Shown: one piece after another, positions 1-6,285 of the stretch | How positions within the stretch are numbered: position 1 is the stretch's first letter | How the letters are laid out: the number at the start of each line of letters is the position of its first letter | DNA from: Succinatimonas hippei | GTDB taxonomy: Bacteria > Pseudomonadota > Gammaproteobacteria > Enterobacterales > Succinivibrionaceae | Assembly: GCA_004557545.1 (NCBI GenBank) | Contig: SFGV01000075.1 | Coordinates: forward strand, 1 to 9,382 | Reading direction: 5' to 3' | Length of the DNA: 9,382 bases | The notes under the pieces: model-generated | What the model was told of the DNA's origin: nothing | The model's database searches: none | What the model saw: only the letters and a program-made list of their open reading frames with translations | Position numbers and translations under genes: made by a program

Positions 1-1367
1 GCGTCATATTTGGCTTCTACTTTGCCGGTTTCACCGATCTTCAATTCCATATTGGCGGGGGTCACGCTTACAGGGGCCGCTTTGCGTACCGTAACCACGC
101 ACTTATTGACAGACTCGCTTATAACGCCGGTTGCCGTTACATTGGCCGTACCCGCTCCTACGGCGGTGATATTGCCGTTACCGTCAACAGTCACGACGCT
201 TTCGTTTTCCGAAGCCCACGTGAAATCTTCAGTAATATCGCTGGAAGCCGTCAATGTTCTCACCGGTGCAAAGTCAAGTACAAGTTCCGCGGTGTCCGGA
301 GTGACAACGACACCGGCTAGGACTACAGTATACTCATTTCCTGTTTTCTTTACGACGTACGGCTCTCTGACGTAATCTTTAGGATCGCTACTGTAGGTGC
401 CGCCGGTAATTTTGAATGACTTTACGTGATCCACGTCTCCGCTGCTTATATACGTTTCAATCGCGTTTGTTTGTTCTGAGATGAGCGTCGCCGAACCGGA
501 AATTGTCACGTCCATAGAGGCGCCCTTATAGCTCTTATGCGATATCAAAGACAGCGCGTTGCCAAGCTCGTTTGTTCCTCCACCGGAGAAAACACCATCT
601 GCGGGAACTTTATGATCTCCGGATGCGGTGATTGTTCCTCCAGAAATCATTACCGTTCCAGCTTTTACCTGAATGCCGTCAGCAGCACTTAACTCTCCGC
701 CGGATATACTTAAGGTGCCGCTGCTGGGATGATAGATAGCAGCAGAATCTGCGCTAGCTACGGTAATCTTTCCGCCCTCCACATAGATGCCGGAACCAGG
801 CTCAGTGATATTAGTCCCGTTTGTGGCTATACCAAAACCATATTCAACGTTTATTTCACCGTCTTTAAATGTCACTCTGGTCCCGTCATCATATGTTGTG
901 ATGCCTATACCATTTTTGACCTCTATTATCGCTTTTTCGACGGTCAACTTGGCTCCATTTTTCACGCGTATTACGCCGTCATTATTGCTGCCATACGCGG
1001 CGGTACTGACATCCAGCAATTTTCCGCCGCCCTGACTATCCTTAATAGTAATGTCACCTGACGTCGCATAGATTATGCTGGCCGGATATTTTGTCTCACT
1101 AGTCTTTCTGTAGACACTCGTATCAGATGAGACCACGTGCCCGTTCAAATCCAGAGTTACCGTAAAATCTTTAGAAAGCTCTATCGCCTTTGTGTTAGCG
1201 TTTAAAACAATATCCTCAGACAGTATATAATCTCCCGCTGTCTTAAATAAATCCCCAATATTGTTCTGACCTATCTCTGTAGCCGCCATCGCCATCGGCG
1301 CGCACATCAGCGCCATCAGCAACACAAGAAAAATTATTCCGTATTTTCTTAGTTTCCTCATTTTCAT
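1..1367 (-). CDS. Secreted beta-helix/Ig-like (Big_2) surface protein, N-terminal part, runs off the window
   Basis: The frame is open from ATG 1367 to the window edge (455 codons plus 2 nt), so the C-terminus is missing. Residues 1-28 form a signal peptide: basic MKMRKLRKYG, a hydrophobic core, then APMAMA|A. Residues about 35-330 are a repetitive beta-rich stretch with recurring short motifs (VEGGKIT, ISGGELS, ISGGTIT, ITGGTYS), typical of right-handed beta-helix surface proteins. A link (SSDPKDYV...) leads to an Ig-like module at about 352-428 with the Big_2 signature (FTWASENESVVTV, then GNITAVGAGTANVTAT). A second module starts at about 432. AAAGGGG lies 4-5 nt before this ATG; a second in-frame ATG two codons on (1361) is also possible. 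It has no catalytic motif, and a cell-surface or adhesin role is inferred from architecture. The promoter at 1803-1831 probably drives it through a long leader. Confidence 0.8.
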   Translation of the reverse strand, partial: MKMRKLRKYGIIFLVLLMALMCAPMAMAATEIGQNNIGDLFKTAGDYILSEDIVLNANTKAIELSKDFTVTLDLNGHVVSSDTSVYRKTSETKYPASIIYATSGDITIKDSQGGGKLLDVSTAAYGSNNDGVIRVKNGAKLTVEKAIIEVKNGIGITTYDDGTRVTFKDGEINVEYGFGIATNGTNITEPGSGIYVEGGKITVASADSAAIYHPSSGTLSISGGELSAADGIQVKAGTVMISGGTITASGDHKVPADGVFSGGGTNELGNALSLISHKSYKGASMDVTISGSATLISEQTNAIETYISSGDVDHVKSFKITGGTYSSDPKDYVREPYVVKKTGNEYTVVLAGVVVTPDTAELVLDFAPVRTLTASSDITEDFTWASENESVVTVDGNGNITAVGAGTANVTATGVISESVNKCVVTVRKAAPVSVTPANMELKIGETGKVEAKYD

Positions 1368-1420
1368 ATTTCCCCTTTCTTTGTTTTGATACCCATTCTT
1401 TGCCGTTACAAAACCCTCAT

Positions 1421-1438
1421 GATAAAAATCCTTTTATC
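1421..1438 (-). other. Small AT-rich hairpin in the surface-protein leader
   Basis: GATAAAA and TTTTATC form a 7-bp stem around a 4-nt loop, about 54 nt before the surface-protein start and after the small membrane ORF. No T-run follows on the minus strand, so it is not an obvious terminator. It could be an mRNA processing or stability element, or chance. Confidence 0.25.
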
Positions 1439-1485
1439 TTCCCCTCCCCTCAGAGATAAAATAGACTTCCAACTCCTTAAGCTCA

Positions 1486-1647
1486 TTAACGCGGCCACAG
1501 CACGGCCATGCTCTCTGCAAGAAAAAAGAGCAAGGCCGCGGATATGGACAGCGATATGAAAAAAGTTATATATAACGCCCTCTGCTTCACAGTCTCTCCC
1601 CTCTCAATATTGCGTACCGGCAGCCGGTTTGTTCCGTTTTTTTGCAT
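1486..1647 (-). CDS. Probable small single-span membrane protein (53 aa, or 34 aa from an internal GTG)
   Basis: I do not recognise this protein. From ATG 1647 it reads 53 residues. The first half is polar and basic; the second half is one clear membrane segment (ALYITFFISLSISAALLFF...) ending in AVLWPR and TAA at 1486. AGG lies about 6 nt before the ATG. An internal GTG at 1590 has a much better ribosome site (GAGAGGGGAGA, 5-6 nt away) and gives a 34-residue, almost entirely membrane-spanning protein, so either start is possible. It lies on the same strand as, and about 118 nt ahead of, the surface protein, downstream of the promoter at 1803-1831, so the two could share a transcript. The overlapping plus-strand frame at 1508-1702 lacks a ribosome site. 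Confidence 0.4.
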   Translation of the reverse strand: MQKNGTNRLPVRNIERGETVKQRALYITFFISLSISAALLFFLAESMAVLWPR

Positions 1648-1755
1648 GTACCTGTCGCCGCCGTTTATTATTCGTTTCTGTTTTGCTGATATTGAATACT
1701 AAAAAACTCATTACGAATTAAGACAACAAAACATCTGGATACACCAAAACTGCAT
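1604..1755 (-). other. Leader with two coupled short reading frames (14 aa and 35 aa)
   Basis: After the promoter at 1803-1831 the first ATG is at 1755, 7 nt after GAAGG. It encodes a 14-residue peptide rich in Cys, Trp and Phe (MQFWCIQMFCCLNS). Its TAA at 1711-1713 overlaps an ATG (TAATG) that opens a 35-codon basic frame (MSFLVFNISK...KRRRQ...). That frame stops at 1604-1606, next to the ribosome site of the GTG at 1590. A run of seven A (minus strand, 1637-1643) lies within the 35-codon frame. Skipping one base there would join it to the small membrane frame. These may be a leader-peptide cascade, a slippage site, a decayed gene or chance. Confidence 0.25.
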
Positions 1756-1802
1756 AGATGTACCTTCGTATTTTATGGATTACATTCGTCTCTTCTTCGG
1801 CT

Positions 1803-1831
1803 ATAGTAGATGTATATTCGCTTAAAGTCAA
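1803..1831 (-). promoter_or_regulatory. Sigma70-type promoter, leftward
   Basis: On the minus strand TTGACT (1831-1826) is separated by exactly 17 nt from TACTAT (1808-1803), putting the transcript start near 1796. The match to consensus is good. It would drive the small reading frames and the surface protein, giving the latter a leader of about 430 nt. Confidence 0.6.
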
Positions 1832-1871
1832 TATAGTTTTAATATTTTCGCTCAGTATTAATGATATTTCG

Positions 1872-1883
1872 ATTATTGATAAT
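1872..1883. promoter_or_regulatory. Short palindrome between the divergent genes, possible operator
   Basis: ATTAT-TG-ATAAT is a perfect 5-bp inverted repeat. It lies about 52 nt ahead of the XRE-type regulator gene and 41 nt upstream of the leftward -35 box. XRE-family repressors often bind such sites near their own gene, so this is a candidate operator. The surrounding DNA is very AT-rich, so chance is a real alternative. I see no convincing -35/-10 pair for the rightward gene. Confidence 0.25.
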
Positions 1884-1934
1884 AGTAATTTAGCTCTTTT
1901 CTAAGTAAATTGGTAGAAGAAAGGGGCTTGTCTA

Positions 1935-2327
1935 ATGTGGAAGATTCAAAAGTACCGGATAGCCCAGGGGCTGACACAGGAAAATCTCGCGGAAAGGGTC
2001 GATCTCTCCGTAAGTTATATCTCAGAGATCGAAAATGGGAAGAAACGCCCCTCCCTGAAAACGTTGGAGAAGATAGCGGCCGCGCTTGATGTCTCTCTCG
2101 TTTCGCTGATGGGCGAGGATAGTAAAAAAGATATAAGGGAAGAGAGGCAGATAGAATGCCCTTTTCTTAAGTATACGGACGACAGCGGCGATATCGCGGC
2201 GGCAAACGGCATCACGCGGGAGATTTTCACGGCGGTGGCCGAGCTGGCAATGGAGGAAAAGATAAAGGTCCTCTCCTATGTTCGTGACCTGAAAAAGCTC
2301 TCGGACTTTATGAGAGACAAGAGATAG
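1935..2327 (+). CDS. XRE/HTH_3-family transcriptional regulator (130 aa)
   Basis: Residues about 3-58 are a Cro/C1-type helix-turn-helix: KYRIAQGLTQENLAERVDLS, then VSYISEIENGKKRPS (recognition helix and following turn) and LKTLEKIAAALDVSLVSL. The remainder (65-130) is charged, with a helical tail (EEKIKVLSYVRDLKKLSDFM) that may mediate dimerisation, and no ligand domain I recognise. AGGGG lies 8 nt before ATG 1935. It is divergent from the surface-protein promoter and convergent with the polysaccharide operon. SinR-like regulators of this fold control biofilm matrix genes in Bacillus, but a link to either neighbour here is only positional. A terminator follows at 2364-2388. Confidence 0.85.
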   Translation: MWKIQKYRIAQGLTQENLAERVDLSVSYISEIENGKKRPSLKTLEKIAAALDVSLVSLMGEDSKKDIREERQIECPFLKYTDDSGDIAAANGITREIFTAVAELAMEEKIKVLSYVRDLKKLSDFMRDKR

Positions 2328-2363
2328 CGGAAGGTTATCTTTAAAACAGCGTCAATATGAAAC

Positions 2364-2388
2364 AAAACGCCGTTTCTTCGGCGTTTTT
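2364..2388. terminator. Bidirectional intrinsic terminator
   Basis: AAAACGCCG and CGGCGTTTT form a 9-bp stem around a TTTCTT loop, followed by a T-run on the plus strand. On the minus strand the same stem is followed by TTTTGTTTC. It lies between the converging ends of the regulator gene (2327) and the glycosyltransferase (2410) and probably stops both transcripts. Confidence 0.8.
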
Positions 2389-2394
2389 GCAGTA

Positions 2395-2409
2395 CCCGCC
2401 GGAGGCGGG
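2395..2409. other. GC-rich hairpin directly after the glycosyltransferase stop codon
   Basis: CCCGCC-GGA-GGCGGG is a 6-bp perfect stem with a 3-nt loop, abutting the TAG at 2410-2412. It has no T-run of its own and stands just before the bidirectional terminator. It may protect the mRNA 3' end from exonucleases. Confidence 0.4.
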
Positions 2410-3741
2410 CTAATCGAATTTACTTTTCCGCGTCACCCACCAGGGGGCCATCGAAGAATCTTTATGCGACTTAAATATAAATTCATAGATCGTAGCGATC
2501 AGACTGTTGATGCGCGACGAAAATATGAACAGGGGAAATATGGCCAGCAGGGGAATTCTTGAAATGTCCTCCCTTTTTCGCTCCGAGATAAATACCAGCG
2601 AAGTTATGTACATAACCGTCAGCATGATGAAATAGAAGATATACACGGTGAAGAGAAGGCTCAGGACATAGCCGATGGGATATTCCCAGAAGAGCCAGAG
2701 AGTATATGTAAGGATGATGAATGGCAACACTATCTGGGAATATAAGCCATTGAGAACGGACATGATAAAGTTAGGCCAGCCTAGAAGGCGCGGACGGAAG
2801 GCCCGCCAGTGTTTTTTGAAGTAGATAAACGGCAGGTCTCCGTCCCAGCGTATCCTCTGTTTGAAGTAGCCAAGGAAGGTGTCAGGCACGTCTGTATGCC
2901 CCATCGCCTCAGGATCAAAGATTATGCGGAATTTTCCGTTGCTGCGGCCAAAGTATTGCTTTATGCGCAGCGTCATGTCGAGATCTTCGGCGGTTCCGGC
3001 ATCCCATCCGCGCACCAGCTCCACGACGGAACGGCGGAATATCCCGAAGGCCCCGGAGACGTTATTTACGATGTTGAATTCGCTCAGGCCGGTCTTTGCG
3101 GTCTGTATTGAAATAAAGTATTCCACCGCCTGCAATGAGGCGGCAAGCGAGCTGTCGGCGTTGCGGACACGCAGGCATCCGGAGACGGCGGCCACCGATG
3201 GGTCCTCAAAGTGGCGCACAGCGCGCTCCACCATGTTGTTGTCAAAGGATGTGTCCCCATCGAGGACAAATACGATCTCACCAGTAACATAGTTGAGCCC
3301 CGTGTTGATATTGGAGACACGCCCTCCGCGCTGCCATTTTGGAACGACCTCAAGACGCCTGTTCTCAATGCCGCGCACATAGTCCTTCATATCAAGAGCC
3401 GCCTCATAGGTATCCCTGTTGCGTGACGCACCGTCAATCATCGCTATAAGCTCTATCTTTCCGGGATATATTTGCTCGGTAAGCGAGCGGATGGTGCCCT
3501 GCACCTCCCGCCCCTCGCTGTAGCAGGTTATGATACATGACACCGGAGGGAAGTAATCTCTTCTTTGCCCCTCCCGCTTACGCTCCCAGATATATTTCAT
3601 CACGCCGGCATATATGAGCAGTGTGTACGGCAGCTCATAAAAGATAATAAAGGGCATGAAGCGCATTATAAGCGGCCATGTGTCTCCGCTTATAATGGGT
3701 TCTATTATCGGGCTCAGCAGCAGAAGGATGTATTCGTACAT
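2410..3741 (-). CDS. Processive family-2 glycosyltransferase, membrane polysaccharide synthase (443 aa)
   Basis: The catalytic domain (about 65-310) has the full set of processive GT2 motifs: D103 (MIDGAS), D161-G-D163 (VLDGDTS), E252-D253 (GTAEDLD) and Q295-xx-R298-W299 (QRIRW). These are shared by cellulose, hyaluronan and poly-GlcNAc synthases, which extend a polymer at the inner face of the membrane and extrude it. Hydrophobic segments lie at about 4-18 and 23-50 before the domain and at about 325-352, 355-385 and 396-424 after it. There is no C-terminal PilZ domain, so control probably comes from a partner. It is the last gene of the operon, 18 nt after the degenerate-GGDEF gene. The start is ATG 3741; GGGGATGA upstream is rather far away, so translation may depend on coupling. 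The sugar used cannot be told from sequence. Confidence 0.9.
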   Translation of the reverse strand: MYEYILLLLSPIIEPIISGDTWPLIMRFMPFIIFYELPYTLLIYAGVMKYIWERKREGQRRDYFPPVSCIITCYSEGREVQGTIRSLTEQIYPGKIELIAMIDGASRNRDTYEAALDMKDYVRGIENRRLEVVPKWQRGGRVSNINTGLNYVTGEIVFVLDGDTSFDNNMVERAVRHFEDPSVAAVSGCLRVRNADSSLAASLQAVEYFISIQTAKTGLSEFNIVNNVSGAFGIFRRSVVELVRGWDAGTAEDLDMTLRIKQYFGRSNGKFRIIFDPEAMGHTDVPDTFLGYFKQRIRWDGDLPFIYFKKHWRAFRPRLLGWPNFIMSVLNGLYSQIVLPFIILTYTLWLFWEYPIGYVLSLLFTVYIFYFIMLTVMYITSLVFISERKREDISRIPLLAIFPLFIFSSRINSLIATIYEFIFKSHKDSSMAPWWVTRKSKFD

Positions 3742-3759
3742 TATTTAATGGGTCATCCC

Positions 3760-5235
3760 CTACTTCTCTTTCGCAAGTTTTATCAGCAGTTCATCAGGAG
3801 AAACAGCGGCCTCCTCTTCCGATATTGAGAAGCATTTTACGGATAGGCTAAGACGTTCGGCTCCAGGCCCCTCAAAAAGCGACGACAGCGCCTCCAGCCT
3901 CCCGGCAAGGATCATGCCGCCCTCAAAGGACGTGCGTGGCAGGATGAGCCAGAAGATACCGCCGTCTCCCAGTACGGTGATGTCCGTCTCACGCACCAGA
4001 GACTTTATCCTTGAGTCCAGTTCACCGATGAGGTTTCTCAGCTCTATGCCGCCGATGATCTCTTCCGCCTCGGACAAACCGGATAGTTTCACTCTTAACA
4101 GTGAAAAACCTTCGTCGGGATAACGGCGGCGAAGGTTCAGCAGCCACTTCATGATGACGCAGAAGGTCCGCATGTTGACAATGCTGGTACCTGCAAAAAG
4201 CATAAATTCTTCGGAGATGATGCCGGTTCGTACCGCTTCCGCCCCTCTGTCGCTGAGCCGGTAGCCGTAAAAGTTACTGACGATCAGCTCCTCGGGGAGC
4301 GACTGCGCGCCGCAGTCAAGACAGGATACCTTGACCTCCGGCTCGACAAAGGAGGAGCCGCAGTCTCTGCATTGGTATGATTCCAGTGGATAATCATAAT
4401 CGCTGCCTATATGGCGGAGCTTCGTGCCGCACCGCGGGCAGACAAAAGAGAAATCATGCCGGAATTCGCTCTCCGGAGCCACATGCCCACAGGTAAAACA
4501 ATGGAGCATCCTCTTTTTGGCGATGTTCAGACTCCCGCAGTTAGGGCAAAGGTCCACATAATTGAGATGTCCTGTCATACATTTCGGGCAGAGCCTTATA
4601 CGGTCATAGACCTTGGTATGTTCGGTGTAGCCGTACTGCTGGGAATTTCTTATCCACTTCGCAGCCCTCTCCATATCATCGGCGTCAAATACTGGATGAT
4701 TGCAGGAGAAGCCCTTTCCGCTCCCTCCATCCTCCTCTTCCGCTCCTGGTTCGTGTTCGAGAATAACCGCGGCCTCAGGATACCCGTATATCCACTTCGA
4801 ACCGGGAATACAAAGAGGTTTTAATTCATAATCGCCGCCTCTCGTGTACATGTAGGAGAGCATACGCAGTTTACCGCTTCCCGCCAAGGACGAGGGCTTG
4901 ATCCTTTCACCACGTTTAAGTATGATCTCACCCTTTTTAACCGCGGTGGTTATATCGTCTGAAACACCGTCCGCAAGGATATCGAGACTACGCAGTGAAT
5001 TTGTAAAGAAGAGCGGTGCGTAGCAAAATACCGAACTCTGCCGCAGCGCCAGTATGTTTTTATAACACGTTCTCTCCTCGCCCTCATGAAGCCGCGAAGT
5101 ATCGATGATGATGACGGCCGGCTCCCGTTCCGCTGCGAGAAGCTCTTCGGCGGATGTATAGTCACGAATCGTCGTTTCCTCGTCCGCACGCTCTTCGGCG
5201 GCATGGAGAAGTCTCAAAACTGGATAATTTTTCAT
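3760..5235 (-). CDS. Zinc-ribbon protein with degenerate GGDEF domain and intact RxxD site; probable c-di-GMP receptor (491 aa)
   Basis: Residues about 1-100 look like a worn receiver domain (AVIIIDTSR with D45, then APLFFTNS and ILADGVSD). Residues 216-308 carry six CxxC pairs (216/219, 230/233, 246/249, 266/269, 289/292, 305/308), enough for three zinc ribbons, resembling the TackOD1 type. Residues about 376-490 are GGDEF-like: the signature is DGGIF (424-428) in place of GG(D/E)EF, so cyclase activity is unlikely. R415-E-T-D418 sits exactly five residues before it, the spacing of the c-di-GMP I-site. PelD, a degenerate GGDEF receptor for Pel polysaccharide, has the same logic. No signal peptide or membrane span is seen, so it is cytoplasmic, where it could contact the glycosyltransferase encoded next. 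The gene begins 15 nt after the adaptor gene. AGGAG is 12 nt from ATG 5235; a nearer ATG is out of frame. Confidence 0.75.
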   Translation of the reverse strand: MKNYPVLRLLHAAEERADEETTIRDYTSAEELLAAEREPAVIIIDTSRLHEGEERTCYKNILALRQSSVFCYAPLFFTNSLRSLDILADGVSDDITTAVKKGEIILKRGERIKPSSLAGSGKLRMLSYMYTRGGDYELKPLCIPGSKWIYGYPEAAVILEHEPGAEEEDGGSGKGFSCNHPVFDADDMERAAKWIRNSQQYGYTEHTKVYDRIRLCPKCMTGHLNYVDLCPNCGSLNIAKKRMLHCFTCGHVAPESEFRHDFSFVCPRCGTKLRHIGSDYDYPLESYQCRDCGSSFVEPEVKVSCLDCGAQSLPEELIVSNFYGYRLSDRGAEAVRTGIISEEFMLFAGTSIVNMRTFCVIMKWLLNLRRRYPDEGFSLLRVKLSGLSEAEEIIGGIELRNLIGELDSRIKSLVRETDITVLGDGGIFWLILPRTSFEGGMILAGRLEALSSLFEGPGAERLSLSVKCFSISEEEAAVSPDELLIKLAKEK

Positions 5236-5250
5236 ATTCCATATCCGCTC

Positions 5251-6285
5251 CTAACGAAAAAATCTTATGCCCCAGTCAACACGGACCGGCATTCCATTAA
5301 CACTCTCCTCAGGCAGAAGAGAACCGTCAGGTTTCAGAAATACGACTATGCCACGCCGTCCGGACAGTATCGTATCCGAGAGCCCTCCAGGAACGCTGTT
5401 GGCATTCAAAGGAGTGTCTACGACGGCAGCATCTATCGTGCGGCCGCTTCCAGGCAGATGCACCTTTACGACCTTCCCTGTTCTCACACGTTCGTCATAG
5501 TTCTCGGGGAACACGTAGGCTATCACATACGGATCTTTCGGATCTGTTATTCGCATCAGCTCCTGCTCCCCAGCAATTTCGTAACCGGGAGTGACTGAGA
5601 TATACTCCACCCTTCCGGCACGCGGTGCGTATAACGTCAGCGGCGTGCTTATATTCTCCGCCAGCATATCCGCGTACCTCTGCAGATACGCCTTCCTCGT
5701 CTCGACACTGTTGTCGCGCGGAGCGGTCAAAGTGTTCAGCAGCGCATCACGGTCGTTACGCGCCGCGAGAAGCCGCTCCTTCGCCTGGTTGTACTCGGCG
5801 CGGGTCGCAGCCCCCTTTTCCATCAGATCTCTCATAACGCGTTCTTCATTGGCGAGGTGAACCACCATGCCGTCCAAGTGGCTCAAAGAACGGCGCGGCG
5901 GTACTACGCCGCCTGTCTTACTAAGCGCCTCAAGTTCCGCCCTTACACGTTTCAGCTCCGTGCCGTAGGCCACGGAAACATTTCTCCTCATCTCCACCAG
6001 CGGACTGCCGGCGTCTACAAACTCACCCTGCTTTACATATATCTTCGTCACAATACCGCCTTCAACGGCCATAACAGGGTAGGAATCCATCGCTACAGCG
6101 CCGGAGGAGGAGACAAAAAACCACTTCGCTCCCAGGGAAACAAGCAGCCACAGAAACGGCGCAAATACAATGATCAGTATCAGCCACCATGCCGCCTTTG
6201 AAACCTTCCTCTTCGCTGGAGCATAGTTTATCTTCATCCCCTCTTTATTTTCGGGATTTCCTCTTTTTGCGAACGATATTTTCAT
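5251..6285 (-). CDS. HlyD-family periplasmic adaptor (membrane fusion protein, 344 aa)
   Basis: A basic N-terminus precedes one membrane helix (about 32-52, AAWWLILIIVFAPFLWLLVS). Then come a first lipoyl half-motif (about 68-98, VEGGIVTKIYVKQGEFVDAG), a charged coiled-coil hairpin (about 105-212), the second lipoyl half (about 217-245, YAPRAGRVEYISVTPG) and a beta-barrel region ending in GMPVRV (331-336). This order is standard for adaptors that bridge an inner-membrane machine to a TolC-type channel. The ATG at 6285 overlaps the upstream stop (TGATG), and GAGGTGAT before it is a strong ribosome site, so the two genes are translationally coupled. No ABC, RND or MFS pump is encoded nearby, so the likely inner-membrane partner is the operon's own glycosyltransferase. 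Alg44 of the alginate system has a comparable HlyD-like periplasmic part. An adaptor for an unlinked pump cannot be excluded. Confidence 0.88.
   Translation of the reverse strand: MKISFAKRGNPENKEGMKINYAPAKRKVSKAAWWLILIIVFAPFLWLLVSLGAKWFFVSSSGAVAMDSYPVMAVEGGIVTKIYVKQGEFVDAGSPLVEMRRNVSVAYGTELKRVRAELEALSKTGGVVPPRRSLSHLDGMVVHLANEERVMRDLMEKGAATRAEYNQAKERLLAARNDRDALLNTLTAPRDNSVETRKAYLQRYADMLAENISTPLTLYAPRAGRVEYISVTPGYEIAGEQELMRITDPKDPYVIAYVFPENYDERVRTGKVVKVHLPGSGRTIDAAVVDTPLNANSVPGGLSDTILSGRRGIVVFLKPDGSLLPEESVNGMPVRVDWGIRFFR

Noticed and set aside
10..1061. Plus-strand frames within 1-1367
   Set aside because: They are shadows of the continuous minus-strand surface-protein frame, which has a signal peptide, a ribosome site and domain motifs.
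1508..1702. Plus-strand 64-codon frame
   Set aside because: No ribosome site before its ATG and no recognisable composition. The opposite strand has a membrane-span frame with a good ribosome site over the same bases.
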